DNA of 64,000 nucleotides from Bacteroides ndongoniae (GTDB taxonomy: Bacteria; Bacteroidota; Bacteroidia; Bacteroidales; Bacteroidaceae): positions 1,338,944-1,402,943 of the forward strand of contig NZ_FNVV01000013.1 in NCBI RefSeq assembly GCF_900108345.1, given 5' to 3'. Under the pieces are notes generated by a model. The model was given only the letters and a program-made list of their open reading frames with translations. It was not told the origin of the DNA and searched no databases. Below are positions 43,869 through 53,603 of the stretch, piece after piece (within the stretch, counting starts at the first letter, position 1; every line of letters begins with the position of its first letter). The translations under genes were made by a program, and so were the position numbers.

Positions 43869-44873
43869 TTACTTGATTAGTCTTCCGGCCACATTTCCTA
43901 CAGTAGCACCTGCGGCACCGCCCACAATGGAGCCTGTCTTGGAAGCAGCCTGATTCACGTTCTTGCCGTAATTTCCTGCACCTCCACCGGCTTGAACAAT
44001 CCAGTTGGCCACGGTCGGAATCGTGAAATACCCGATGATGCCGATAATCAGGAACGTGATGTACACGGCATTGGAACTGTCCGGAATGAAGTTGGGGTCG
44101 GACAGCTGCTCGATGTCCCTCTGAAGCATCAGGGTCTGTATGCGTGCCAGCACGCTGCTGAAAAGATCAGAGACGGGCAGCCACAGATAGATGCTGATAT
44201 AGCGGACAAACCATTGGCTCAGCGAGGCCTGAAAGCCGTCCCAGCACGAAATGGCAAAGGAAATCGGTCCGAGAATGGAAAGGACAATCAGGAAGAATGT
44301 CCTTAGCGTGTCCACTACAAGCGCGGCCGCATTGAACATCAGTTCCAGCAGCTCACGGAAAAAATTCTGCACGGACTTCTTCATGTTGTACATGGCACGG
44401 TCCACATACATACCGCAAGCCTCGATAGCGTCCAGAGCTCCCAGTTCATCCAGTTTGTTGTCAAAAGCCTCCTTGTCCACCAGGTAGGCCGTCTCGGGAT
44501 TCCTCCGCATCGCCTCAATCTCCAGCTTGTCCTTCTGCTGCCGATACTCATTCATGTCAAAGGTCTGCGTCTCCAGAATCCTGTGCGTTCCGGTCACGAC
44601 GGGTGACAAAATGCTGTTGAGCGTACCCAGCACGATGGTCGGAAAAAACATGATGCAGATACCCAGAGCAAACGGACGCAGCAAAGGGAACACGTCAATA
44701 GGTTCGGCCCTGGCCAGTGACTGCCAGACACGATACGCCACATAAAAGAGGGCTCCCAATCCGGCAAGGCCCTTGGCCACGCCGGTCATCTGCGAACAGA
44801 GCGGCATCATGTCCGTATACAGACTTTGCAGGATCTGGTGCAGATTGTCAAAATTCACAGCCAACAATACCAT
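43869..44873 (-). CDS. traJ: Conjugative transfer protein TraJ (VirB6-like)
   Basis: A 334-residue polytopic inner-membrane protein, started at the ATG at 44873 and not the TTG six bases upstream. It has about six to eight hydrophobic segments. The glycine-rich C-terminus (GGGAGNYGKNVNQAASKTGS) is typical of TraJ. It probably forms part of the inner-membrane channel. Confidence 0.9.
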   Translation of the reverse strand: MVLLAVNFDNLHQILQSLYTDMMPLCSQMTGVAKGLAGLGALFYVAYRVWQSLARAEPIDVFPLLRPFALGICIMFFPTIVLGTLNSILSPVVTGTHRILETQTFDMNEYRQQKDKLEIEAMRRNPETAYLVDKEAFDNKLDELGALDAIEACGMYVDRAMYNMKKSVQNFFRELLELMFNAAALVVDTLRTFFLIVLSILGPISFAISCWDGFQASLSQWFVRYISIYLWLPVSDLFSSVLARIQTLMLQRDIEQLSDPNFIPDSSNAVYITFLIIGIIGYFTIPTVANWIVQAGGGAGNYGKNVNQAASKTGSIVGGAAGATVGNVAGRLIK

Positions 44874-44891
44874 AAGCAATCCTCCTTGAAA

Positions 44892-45524
44892 TTACCAGTA
44901 GCGTTCGTTGGGTGAACCGTACAGAGCCATCACACGGTCAAGATCATTCTGTTTCTTGGCACGCAGGTACGACACGCCGATGTTCTTGTTGGTATAGTAC
45001 TGCACCAGACTACGGTATTGCAGCATGTCGGTATAACAGCGGTCGATGATGTCCATACGTTCCTTGTCGTTCATCGAAAGGCCGTTCTCGTTGACCACCG
45101 TCTTCAGGTCCGTCAGCAGATTGGCACTCTCCTCCAGCAGCTTCGTGTAGCCGAGGGCGATGGCACTCAGTTCCTCAGGGGTGAAATAAGGGTCACTGAG
45201 CATACGCTCATAACTGGTCACATAGATTTCCGTGATGTCGCCGACCATCAGGATGGTCTGCTGTACCTTGCGGGCATCGCGTACCAGATTCTTGACTTTC
45301 CTAAGACCGTCATAATACTCCTTGCCCTGCTGGTAAATCTTTACCGTTTCTTGGAAATTCTTGACCATGTTGCTTGCCGTCGAGGACGTATGGACGATGT
45401 TCTTGGCGGCATTGATGATGCCCTGGGCAAGATTCCCGGGGTCGGTCACTACCCATTGGGCGTGTGCCCTGCCTGCCGAAAGGAGGCAGATACAGCATAA
45501 GGCTGTCATAATTCTTTTCTTCAT
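44892..45524 (-). CDS. traI: Conjugative transfer protein TraI (DUF4141)
   Basis: A 210-residue protein, with the start at 45524 giving a signal peptide (MKKRIMTALCCICLLSAGRA, then HAQW). The mature part is helical (NMVKNFQETVKIYQQGKEYY), with a C-terminal RAKKQNDLDRVMALYGSPNE. Periplasmic, in the VirB5-like place. The usual gene order is kept. Confidence 0.88.
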   Translation of the reverse strand: MKKRIMTALCCICLLSAGRAHAQWVVTDPGNLAQGIINAAKNIVHTSSTASNMVKNFQETVKIYQQGKEYYDGLRKVKNLVRDARKVQQTILMVGDITEIYVTSYERMLSDPYFTPEELSAIALGYTKLLEESANLLTDLKTVVNENGLSMNDKERMDIIDRCYTDMLQYRSLVQYYTNKNIGVSYLRAKKQNDLDRVMALYGSPNERYW

Positions 45525-45564
45525 GTCGTTAATCTTTAATGGTTGATAAATCTTTTCCGTTAGT

Positions 45565-46179
45565 TCAGAGTCCCATCTTGCGGCCTTTCGGCTTCGGACG
45601 GACAGTGATGTGCGGTTTCCTCCGCAGTGTTGTTTCCGAAGAGACCGTGCGGGCAGGCCTGATATTCCTGAAGAACTCGTCCGCATAGGGACGTCTGCCG
45701 GTCATCCTGACAAATCGGGCGTCCAGTTCCCGGTAAGCCTTCTCCGCCTGTTTCCGTATCACATCCTCCGGACTGCTCCTGTCAATGCCGTATTTCACGA
45801 GAAAATCCGGGCGGATATGTATCGGGTCATGTACGGAACCCGGCGAGGCGGCAATACTGCCCAGCCTCTCCAGTTCCCCGTTCAACTTGTCGAGGTATTC
45901 AGCCGGAGGACGGGGACACACACTTTCAAAAATCTTCTCCACCGCATGTGTCAGTCTTGCATCCACCTCCAGAATGTCGGGTACTTCCCCCGTCTGCCTC
46001 TTCCGCAGGTATTCGTCAGGAGCCATCCCTTCAAGCTGATGGAACAGACGGTAATCCTCCGTGAGTCCGTAATACTCCTGTATGGAAAGAGGAATATTCC
46101 AGCCCTGCATCAGGGACCAGTAGAAGGATGACACGACCTCACGGCGTTTGCTTTCATTAGATTCCAGATCGCTATACAT
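45565..46179 (-). CDS. Transfer-region protein at the traH position
   Basis: A 204-residue soluble protein between traG and traI, where Bacteroidales elements carry traH. It has no signal peptide. The C-terminus is very basic and proline-rich (RRKPHITVRPKPKGRK). I call it a TraH-position protein by context; the sequence itself shows no motif that proves identity. Confidence 0.65.
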   Translation of the reverse strand: MYSDLESNESKRREVVSSFYWSLMQGWNIPLSIQEYYGLTEDYRLFHQLEGMAPDEYLRKRQTGEVPDILEVDARLTHAVEKIFESVCPRPPAEYLDKLNGELERLGSIAASPGSVHDPIHIRPDFLVKYGIDRSSPEDVIRKQAEKAYRELDARFVRMTGRRPYADEFFRNIRPARTVSSETTLRRKPHITVRPKPKGRKMGL

Positions 46180-46212
46180 AAATTCAGAAGTTTAATTGGT
46201 TGATAAATGATT

Positions 46213-46689
46213 TCACTTTTTCCTCTTGCTCTCGGCCAGCTGCTTGATTGCCAGCTCGATATTGCCACCCAGCTTCCGGGTAAGCCGCATCATTTCAAGC
46301 TTTTCCGTCTCCTCGGTCGTATAGGTGTAGTACTCTTCCGGTGAGACCTCGGTGGCATAGACCGCCGACTGTGTTCCGCCGAGACCTATCCACACTTCCT
46401 TGTACTTGCGGGACGGGCTGTTGGCCATGTTGATGGAGAGAATCTGGGCACGTTCCTTGTCGGTCAGACCCAGCAGGGACTGGATTTCATCGAACTTGTT
46501 GACATACTTCCTCTGGTCCAACAAAATCTTGCAGTCGCTGTTGTTGATGATGGTTCCCTTGACGATGGGTGACGAAATGATGTCTTCCACCTCCTGGGTA
46601 ACGACAACAGCCTCTCCGAAAAACTTTCGGACGGTCTTGAAAAGGTACTTCAGATATTCCGCCATACCTTCCTTGCTGATGGCTTTGCC
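46213..46689 (-). CDS. traG: TraG, C-terminal exon (VirB4-like ATPase)
   Basis: The 3' exon of traG (about 159 codons), from GKAISKEGMAEYLKYLF to the stop at 46213. It carries the conserved VTQEVEDIISSPIVKGTIIN and NSDCKILLDQRKY segments that follow the Walker B motif in TraG. It is separated from the 5' exon (49087-51111) by a 2.4-kb group II intron. Removal of the intron restores one frame of about 835 codons. The exact splice base is uncertain by a few bases because several junctions are in frame. Confidence 0.88.
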   Translation of the reverse strand, partial: GKAISKEGMAEYLKYLFKTVRKFFGEAVVVTQEVEDIISSPIVKGTIINNSDCKILLDQRKYVNKFDEIQSLLGLTDKERAQILSINMANSPSRKYKEVWIGLGGTQSAVYATEVSPEEYYTYTTEETEKLEMMRLTRKLGGNIELAIKQLAESKRKK

Positions 46690-49086
46690 GGGTAGGTCAG
46701 GGGCATTACTGCCCCTTTCCCCCCTCAGAACCGTACATGAAAGTTTCCAATCATACGGCTCAAGCAGTGTTAAATTTCTATTTAATAGAAACCAGCTCAT
46801 AGTTACATCTTATTAGTTTGAATGACTTTTCTTCTACAGCTGTCATGCAGCAGGAAATTTACTTTCTTGCCATTGACTATTTGTTGGGAAGTTCCCCAAG
46901 GATGTTCCTTGTCTATGGGTTTACCACATACGGGACATAAATGGTTCTGTCTTTCCCACATGTACAGCAATGATTTTCTACCGTTGAGCGACTGTAGCAT
47001 CTTGTAAGTCTTACGCTTTTCAAAATACTCTGTCCATTCGGGGTCAAAGGGATTTGCTTCACCTTTTATCTTGACATATCGGGTAATCTTTGTGTCATAC
47101 AGCCTTTTCAGTGCAATCCTGTCATCAGTCTTGCCTTTCTTGAAGTTTGCCACGAAGCACCAGTTGCGGTTTTTTACCCGTGTAAAGTACCGGTCGGCAA
47201 TCCAGTATTTGCCTTTCTTGGGGTGTCGTCTCTTAGCCCATTGCCATAACTTTTCAAATATCAGGTAGTCAGCTTTTCTGAATGTGTCAGAAGCCACACA
47301 ATTCTTATAGTAGTTTACCCAGCCTGTTATCACAGGATTCAAGAGCCTTATAAGTGATTCCTGTTTGCTTCCTTTATTGGAATCAATGATTCCCCGGATT
47401 TTCTGCATGAATTTCTTCAGGCTCTTTTTGGACGGTTTGATTAGAAGCACTCCTTTGTATTTTCGGATATTGTACCCAAGAAAATCAAATCCGTCATCAA
47501 TGTGTGTAATCTTTGTTTTCTCTTCCGATAGGGTTAATCCCCTTTCCTTGAGAAAGTCTACTACTAACGGTTTGATTTCTTCCAAAGCTTCCTTGCTTCT
47601 ACCCGTGATGATAAAATCATCCGCATAGCGTACAAGATGTACTTTGGGATAGTAGGTCGTTTTCCTGTTTACAAATTTCTTGTGATACTTCTCTGCAAGC
47701 ATAGTTTGCAGCCCGTCCAGTGTCATATTCGCAAGAGTTGGTGAAATGATACCGCCCTGTGGGGTACCCTCTTCCGTGGGGAATAGCTCCTTGTTGAAGA
47801 CAAAACCGCATTTGAGCCATTTCCGCAGCATCACTTTATCCATAGGGATATTGTTCAGCAGCCATTCGTGGCTGATGTGGTCGAAACAACCTTTGATGTC
47901 ACCCTCCATAATCCATTCGGGAGAAGTTTTCTTTGCAAGGACACAAAAACATTGTTCCCTTGCATCTCCAGTACTTCTCTCTTTACGGTAACCGTAGGAA
48001 TTACTGTCCGCAGTTGTTTCCGATACAGGTTCCAACGCAAGCAGGTATAATGCCTGCATAGCCCTGTCTTTCATCGTCGGGATACCTAAAGGACGTAGTT
48101 TCCCATTACTCTTTTTGATATTGACCCTTTTTAACGGCTGGGGCTTGTAGCCTCTTCTTTTCAGTTCACCGATAGCCTTGAATCTGGCATTGGGAGTTGA
48201 CCATTTCACCTTGTCAACGCCTGCGGTGTCACTGCCACTGTTTGATGTAACACGCTTTACGGCTAAAGCTTTAGCGTAAAACGAATGCGTTAGCACCCAT
48301 TGCAAGGATTTCACCTTGCCGTGTTTGCCCGCCTTTTGAGCTTTTACAATACGTGCTTGTAGCTTATTAACCGCTATCTCACACTTGTTCCAGTCTATGC
48401 TTTCCCAAGTGCTCCATTTCCGGTCAGTAGATGCACACGATGTTTTAATCTCGTTCATTTGCTTTTCTCCTTTAATAAGTTCTATAAGTTTCTTGTAAAA
48501 CATCCACCATGCGGAAGTCTGCCCACTTTCGTGTGAGGTGATGTTTCAACCTCTATCCGTTCCGTTACAGAACGGCATTCGCTTTCTCCGCATTCCTCTG
48601 CCCGCACTCCATTCGGCTTCACTTACGGTCTGCTTACCTGCTGTTAACAGGAGAAGTACGGGTTTACCATGTTTCTCGTATATGACAAACGAATGGGTTA
48701 GAATCCGTCTATCCGCCGGCAGTCGTTATGTCCGTGTAACCTTAGCATGGAGAAGGTTATCCGACTGCATCCCTTTTGGGTTAGAGCCCAGTATCATTAG
48801 CAGCTCATTCGAAGTTACGACGTTTATCAACGGTTCACATTACGTTATTCATACCATTCAGCCTAGCTCCCCTGTCGTTCGATACTAACGGCAGTTGTCA
48901 TCCCCTCACGGTTCAGACTTCTCCTTTCGGAAGGGCTTCATTGTTGGTTCTGTTACCGCACGGGTTCATTGCTTAATACCGCACGTTCCCATAGGCTACT
49001 GTTGACGGAACAACAGGTTCAATCGTTCTATTTCCAACTCGTGGAATGAAAGTTGAACAATCATATACAAGACTTACATGTCACAG
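46690..49086 (-). mobile_element. Group II intron inside traG
   Basis: The intron has a reverse transcriptase/maturase gene in domain IV, a domain V hairpin at 46727-46761 (on the minus strand GAGCCGTATGATTGG, GAAA, then TTTCATGTACGGTTC) and a domain VI hairpin at 46692-46726 with GGGGCA/TGCCCC. About 600 bases of structured, non-coding domain I-III sequence precede the maturase (48459-49086). The 5' end reads near CTGTGACATG on the minus strand, close to the expected GTGYG form. It is inserted in the sense direction of traG, so splicing is needed for a working TraG. Ends are given to within about five bases. Confidence 0.88.
46803..48458 (-). CDS. ltrA: Group II intron reverse transcriptase/maturase
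   Basis: A 551-residue intron-encoded protein starting at 48458 (MNEIKTSCASTDRKWSTWES); an upstream in-frame ATG at 48503 is possible. It has reverse-transcriptase motifs RRGYKPQPLKRVNIKKSNGK, LGIPTMKDRAMQALYLLALE, GTPQGGIISP and RYADDFIITG (active YADD at about 280). A maturase X domain follows, then an HNH nuclease at the C-terminus (HLCPVCGKPIDKEH and LLHDSC). All parts look intact, so the intron may be mobile. Confidence 0.95.
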   Translation of the reverse strand: MNEIKTSCASTDRKWSTWESIDWNKCEIAVNKLQARIVKAQKAGKHGKVKSLQWVLTHSFYAKALAVKRVTSNSGSDTAGVDKVKWSTPNARFKAIGELKRRGYKPQPLKRVNIKKSNGKLRPLGIPTMKDRAMQALYLLALEPVSETTADSNSYGYRKERSTGDAREQCFCVLAKKTSPEWIMEGDIKGCFDHISHEWLLNNIPMDKVMLRKWLKCGFVFNKELFPTEEGTPQGGIISPTLANMTLDGLQTMLAEKYHKKFVNRKTTYYPKVHLVRYADDFIITGRSKEALEEIKPLVVDFLKERGLTLSEEKTKITHIDDGFDFLGYNIRKYKGVLLIKPSKKSLKKFMQKIRGIIDSNKGSKQESLIRLLNPVITGWVNYYKNCVASDTFRKADYLIFEKLWQWAKRRHPKKGKYWIADRYFTRVKNRNWCFVANFKKGKTDDRIALKRLYDTKITRYVKIKGEANPFDPEWTEYFEKRKTYKMLQSLNGRKSLLYMWERQNHLCPVCGKPIDKEHPWGTSQQIVNGKKVNFLLHDSCRRKVIQTNKM

Positions 49087-51111
49087 CCATGCCTCCTCCA
49101 GCAGAATCATTTTGCGAATACCTTTCAGCTTTCTCATCTTGTTGATGAAGGTTTCCATGATGATGATGGTGACAATCGGGAACAGTACCTTGTTGTCCTT
49201 GATATTGTCCAACTCAAAGACAATGAAGCGTTTGGACAGCAGATCAAGCTGCTTTTCGGAGTTTAACAGATAGTCGTATTCGCCACCCTTGTAATAAGGT
49301 TCCAGCACATTCAGAAACCCCCACACGTCAAAATCCTTCTCCCGTGTACGCTTGGTCTTCAGGATTTCCTGATACTCGTCGCGGATGAACTCATAGAAGG
49401 TGTTGAAGGACGGAACCACGGTACTGTCCGTGCGTATCTTCTCCAGAAAGAGATTGACTGCGTTGGAGAGCGCCACCTCCTCGGCACGTGTCGGCGGCTC
49501 GTCATCACGTTTCCACAGGGTAAGGATAAGTGTTTTGATGGACTCCTTCTTTTCGATGTCAAACACACCGTCCTCCACGTAGAAAGGATTGAAAGCTATC
49601 GGGTCACTCTCCTCATAGGTGAAATAGATGCCGTCCTCGCCATGCGTGCGGGCATGGATAAGGCTGCACAGTCCCTGATAGGAATTTCCCGTGTCCACCA
49701 GCAACACATGTGCTCCCTGTTCGTAATACTGGCGCACCATGTGGTTGGTGAAAAATGACTTTCCGCTGCCCGAAGGTCCGAGGATGAACTTGTTGCGGTT
49801 GGTAATCGTACCGTTCTTCATCGGCAGGTCGGAAATGTCCAGATGGACAGGCTTTCCGGTCAGACGGTCCACCATGCGGATGCCGAACGGCGAGAGCGAA
49901 TCCTTGTAGGACGTTTCCCCGATGAACAGACACAGGGCCTGCTCGATGAAGGTGTAGAAGCTTTCCTCAGACGGAAAATCACCGGCATTGCCGGGAATGG
50001 CCGCCCAAAAAAGTGTCGGCACATCAACCGTGTTATGGCGGGGCTTGGCCTCCATCAGGGCAATCTGGCTGCCCACATCATTCTTGATACGCTTCAACTT
50101 CTCCCGGTCGTCGCTCCATGCAAAGACATTGCAGTGCGCACGGATGGAAGTGAGTCCCTTGCTGTGCGCCTCGTTCAGGTACTCCTCAATCCATTCACGG
50201 TTGATCTGGTTGGAGCGGCTGTAACGGGACAGCGAGTGCATGTTGCGGGCGGTCTGCTCGAATTTCCTCAGGTTCTCCGCCGAATCGTCTATGAAGAGAT
50301 ACTGGTTCACGATATGGTTGCACGTGAGCAGTATCCCTATCGGTGCGGCAAAGGACAGGCGGCAGTCGCTGCGGTCCGTGGAGAGCCGTTCATAACGGCT
50401 GTCCGTACCCACGGATGACGGCAAATCCTCAGTTTCAGAAAGGGTATGCAGACAGAGCACATTGTCGCCGACCTTCATTTCCCCGGCTCCGAGAGTGATG
50501 TCCTGCAGGCTGGTCGTATCTTCCTGCGAAAGCGAAAAATACTTTTCGATAATGCCCGCGGAGGTTTCCGTACCGGTAATCTCTTCGTCCGTCAGCCTGA
50601 CCATGCGGAGCAGACCGCTGTCGTTCACGATACGCTCGAACTGCCCGCAGCATTCCAGGAAGCGTGCAACGGTATCCTTGTCCTGCATCTCCTTGGGGAT
50701 GATAAACCCGCGCGTGAGGGCATTGAAACTGCTTGTCGTGCGGCTGTGTTCCTTAGTGGTCTTAGTCAGGAACAGATAGCAGGTATGGTTCAGGTACGGC
50801 CGTTCGTTGAAATGCCTTTCAAAGCTTCGGCTGAGGAAACTCAGGTCATCCCGGCAGATGTCAGGTCTGTAACTCTCCTCGATGAAGATATCCTGCTTGT
50901 GGACAATGCTGTAGTTCGGCAGAACCCGGACAGCCTTCGCCCATGTGGAATGGAGGGCCTCGTACTCGGCGCGTGTCAGCGTAAACACTTCGGGCAGCTC
51001 CACCCTGTAGGCCACGGTGATGTCGGCATCCTTGCTGATGATGCACCCGTGCTCGACGGCCATCAGAGGAAACCGGCTTTCCAGTGTGGCGGCTTTCATT
51101 ACATTTCTCAT
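49087..51111 (-). CDS. traG: TraG, N-terminal exon (VirB4-like conjugation ATPase)
   Basis: The 5' exon, 675 codons. Walker A GPSGSGKSFFTNH lies at about residues 441-453. The exon ends in the Walker B segment RKMILLEEAW, where the intron begins. TraG powers assembly of the transfer channel at the inner membrane. Its start overlaps the end of traF by 4 bases. As annotated without splicing, this exon would encode a truncated ATPase. Confidence 0.93.
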
Positions 51112-51440
51112 ACATTACGTTTTTTCGGGGTTGGACAAATCAACCGGAGGAAACCCTTCCGGCTGATGATGTAGCGGGGATGGCGGCGCAGCGCCTGCAA
51201 TTTCATCAGTCCCCATTCACCATATTTCGCGTTCAGGCGGAAAGTCACCCAGACAAGCACCGAAGCGCAGATGACACCGAAGCCGATACATACCCACTGG
51301 TCGATGCCTGCCATGTACATGATGACAAACAGGACGAACAGGGCGAGCAGTCCGCCGGCGAAGATGAACAGGTACTGGCTTTTCAGCCCCTTGAACTCAG
51401 GGCTGCGGCCGATTCCCTTGTTGATAGGATACTCCGCCAT
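51108..51440 (-). CDS. traF: Conjugative transfer protein TraF (VirB3-like)
   Basis: A 110-residue TraF (DUF4133) with two hydrophobic helices (about 24-44 and 50-68) and a basic C-terminus (LRRHPRYIISRKGF). It overlaps traG by 4 bases and follows traE by 2 bases. Confidence 0.9.
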   Translation of the reverse strand: MAEYPINKGIGRSPEFKGLKSQYLFIFAGGLLALFVLFVIMYMAGIDQWVCIGFGVICASVLVWVTFRLNAKYGEWGLMKLQALRRHPRYIISRKGFLRLICPTPKKRNV

Positions 51441-51442
51441 AA

Positions 51443-51739
51443 TCAGAGGAAGAATGAACGTAAGATGGTGGCGGCTACGATTAAAAAGATGCAGGCACCG
51501 AACCAGCTGGCTGCCGTCTTGGAGGTGTCGGGATCTCCCGAGGAAAACTTGGAATAGACCTTCACGCCTCCGATAAGGCCGACCACGGCTCCGATGGCAT
51601 AAATCAGTTTGGTTCCCGGATCGAAATAGGAAGTGACCATGTTGGTGGCTTCAGTGATACCGCCGATACCATTACCCTGGGCGAAAGCCCCTGTCGTTGC
51701 AAGCAGCATCATGGCTGCAAAAAAGAATCTTTTTTTCAT
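51443..51739 (-). CDS. traE: Conjugative transfer protein TraE (VirB2-like)
   Basis: A 98-residue TraE (DUF4134). The signal peptide (MKKRFFFAAMMLLATTGAFA) is followed by two transmembrane helices, like a pilin. It is the first gene of the traE-traQ-lysozyme operon. A weak promoter (TATATTCG on the minus strand at 51785-51792) lies about 46 bases upstream. Confidence 0.9.
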   Translation of the reverse strand: MKKRFFFAAMMLLATTGAFAQGNGIGGITEATNMVTSYFDPGTKLIYAIGAVVGLIGGVKVYSKFSSGDPDTSKTAASWFGACIFLIVAATILRSFFL

Positions 51740-51830
51740 GTGTCGAAACTTTTAATTGGTGAGACAAAAAAATGATTTCGACCACGAATATATAACGCTT
51801 AATCCATTGATTTACAACACTGACGATGCG

Positions 51831-51859
51831 TGACATCGGGTGTCATTACGTTACATCGG
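51831..51859. promoter_or_regulatory. Operator-like repeats between the tra operon and leader copy 4
   Basis: TGACA-TCGGG-TGTCA is a palindrome at 51831-51845. The half-site also repeats directly, as GTGACATCGG (51830) and GTTACATCGG (51850), 20 bp or two helical turns apart. It lies upstream of the traE promoter region and could bind a regulator of transfer genes. Confidence 0.4.
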
Positions 51860-51900
51860 CAGGGGGATTTCGGCAAAGGAAAAACACTGGGAAAACGTCC

Positions 51901-52079
51901 TTTGATTCTTCCGGCAAAGGTAGCCCGTGCCTTTACGGAATCTGCAAGGCAGGCCGTTCCGGTTGCCCGGGAGAAAATCATCCTCGCTGCGCTTGCGGTA
52001 TTTTCTCCCGACAAGCCTTGCAGTATCCAGGCACGGGACAGAAAAGCCTGCAAGAAATCAAACTCCGGCATATACCGGA
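51901..52079 (+). promoter_or_regulatory. Structured leader, copy 4 of 5
   Basis: Base stem TTTGATTCTT / AAGAAATCAAA, then GCCCGTGCC/GGCACGGG, a GGAATCTGC-type arm with GCAGTATCC, GCAAGGC/GCCTTGC, and GGGAGAAAAT/ATTTTCTCCC. The apical core is ATCATCCTCGC...TTGCGGTATT. The closing hairpin is TCCGG/CCGGA at 52064-52079. It precedes the SLOG gene by 27 bases and lies between that gene and the divergent tra operon. Confidence 0.78.
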
Positions 52080-52106
52080 CACATGTAGAACAAAAAACAG
52101 AACATC

Positions 52107-52688
52107 ATGAAACAGGAAGAAAAAAAGGTAGCGGCATTCACGGGACACCGGAAGCAAAGACTGATGCAGGAAAACAAGGACTACCGGAACTTCAGCGGAC
52201 AAATCAGGGGAAAGGTCATAACTATGATAAAAAACCTCTATGAAGAAGGTTTCAGAGAATTTTATTCGGGCATGGCAGAAGGGTTCGACATGATAGCGGC
52301 TGAAGCTGTCCTGCAACTGAAAGAACAATATGAGGATATGACACTGGCGGCTGCTATCCCTTTCAGAGCCCAAGCCGAATGGTTTGACCCGCAAGACCAG
52401 CTGCTTTACAGGGAACTGCTTAAGAAGGCTGACCGGGTAGTGATGCTTTCAGAAAAATATTACAGGGGATGTTACCTGCGCCGTGACACCTATATGGTCA
52501 GCAGGGCTTCAATGGTAATAGCATATTGGGACAACGTGTGCAACGGAGGTACATACCATACCGTGAAAAAGGCCGTGGAAACTGGACGGGAAGTCATCAA
52601 TCTGTTTACTGGAGAAGTGATAACGGACATAACTGCATTGCAAAACAATCATGAACCAAATAAACCGAATATAAAATGGACAGATTAA
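52107..52688 (+). CDS. SLOG-family protein (DUF1273/YpsA-like)
   Basis: A 193-residue protein of the SLOG superfamily: AAFTGHRKQRL at the N-terminus, FYSGMAEGFDMIAAEAVLQL in the middle, and YRGCYLRRDTYMVSRASMVI with NGGTYHTVKKAV. SLOG domains bind nucleotides or nucleotide-derived signals, and many take part in conflict systems. It stands just after leader copy 4 and is intact. An IS5-family element now separates it from the next gene of its operon. Confidence 0.87.
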   Translation: MKQEEKKVAAFTGHRKQRLMQENKDYRNFSGQIRGKVITMIKNLYEEGFREFYSGMAEGFDMIAAEAVLQLKEQYEDMTLAAAIPFRAQAEWFDPQDQLLYRELLKKADRVVMLSEKYYRGCYLRRDTYMVSRASMVIAYWDNVCNGGTYHTVKKAVETGREVINLFTGEVITDITALQNNHEPNKPNIKWTD

Positions 52689-52702
52689 AAGATAGGAACT
52701 TA

Positions 52703-53601
52703 GAAGCTGTTTTGATTTCATTCGATAAATTTGTTAAGCATGATTTGGATGAATGCGATTTGTACCATGGCTTCCGCAGTTTCAGCGAGGAATTCATAAT
52801 CGATGGTTAGCCTTCTGAAGTTTTCCAGCCATGAGAAAGAGCGTTCCACAATCCAGCGCTTAGGCAGAACTTGAAACTTGGTTGGACATTCGTCCGGCCT
52901 GAGCACGACATCCAATACCCATCCGAATTTCTTCTTGACCCAATCAGCCAACTTTCCCTTATAACCACCGTCTGCCAGGATTTTCACCAAGCGCGGGAAT
53001 TTATAAGCAAGTTTCTCTATGACTTGCGGAGCGCCTTTGCTGTCATGCAGGTTGGCTTCATGGATTGCGACGGCTAACGGAAGACCAAGCGTATCGACAA
53101 TTATGTGCTCTTTCCGCCCCTTGATTTTCTTGTTCCCGTCTATACCGCGGTCAGAATCAACATGATGGGAAGTCTTCACACTTCTGGAATCCATGATGCC
53201 AAGGCTGGGGCTTTCCTGACGCCCTGCCTGTTTACGGATGAAAGCGTGCAAGGTATCCATCACCTCTTCAAACACGCCTTCAAGCTTCCATTTACGGAAA
53301 TAGTAATAGACGGTTTGCCAAGGGGCGAAGTCAGAGGGAAGCATACGCCACTGGCAGCCGGTCTTGTTGATATAAAGGATTGCATTCATTATCTCTTTAA
53401 GAGAATGTTTTCGGTTCCTCGCTTGCGGTTCTAAAATATTTTTTATAACTTGCCACTGTTTTTCAGTCAGGTCGGTTGGATAGTGTGTCATAACTTTATA
53501 GTTTGGTACCTTTAAAGATATAACATTTTTCCAATTGGCCTGCTGATTTCAAATTTTAAGGAGACTGTAACATTATTCTTGAATCAATTCAAAACAGTTT
53601 C
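52703..53601 (-). mobile_element. IS5-family insertion sequence (899 bp)
   Basis: Terminal inverted repeats GAAGCTGTTTTGA (left) and TCAAAACAGTTTC (right, reverse complement GAAACTGTTTTGA) bound one transposase gene. A 3-bp target duplication TTA is seen at 52700-52702 and 53602-53604, of the TNA type used by the IS1031/IS427 branch. Both ends look intact. Before insertion the two flanking genes would have been about 15 bases apart. Confidence 0.88.
52718..53491 (-). CDS. IS5-family transposase
   Basis: A 257-residue DDE transposase: YPTDLTEKQWQVIKNILEP and GCQWRMLPSDFAPWQTVYYY at the N-terminus, then the catalytic residues in GIMDSRSVKT (D), ILADGGYKG (D) and IVERSFSWLENFRRL (E). It is complete in a single frame. 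Confidence 0.95.
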   Translation of the reverse strand: MTHYPTDLTEKQWQVIKNILEPQARNRKHSLKEIMNAILYINKTGCQWRMLPSDFAPWQTVYYYFRKWKLEGVFEEVMDTLHAFIRKQAGRQESPSLGIMDSRSVKTSHHVDSDRGIDGNKKIKGRKEHIIVDTLGLPLAVAIHEANLHDSKGAPQVIEKLAYKFPRLVKILADGGYKGKLADWVKKKFGWVLDVVLRPDECPTKFQVLPKRWIVERSFSWLENFRRLTIDYEFLAETAEAMVQIAFIQIMLNKFIE

Positions 53602-53603
53602 TT

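Noticed and set aside
46213..46800. Separate gene of 195 codons starting inside the intron
   Set aside because: Its first 36 codons are intron domains V and VI; the rest is the 3' exon of traG.
48538..48888. Plus-strand frame of 116 codons within the group II intron
   Set aside because: It lies in the structured ribozyme domains and is antisense to the intron RNA; it is not a credible gene.
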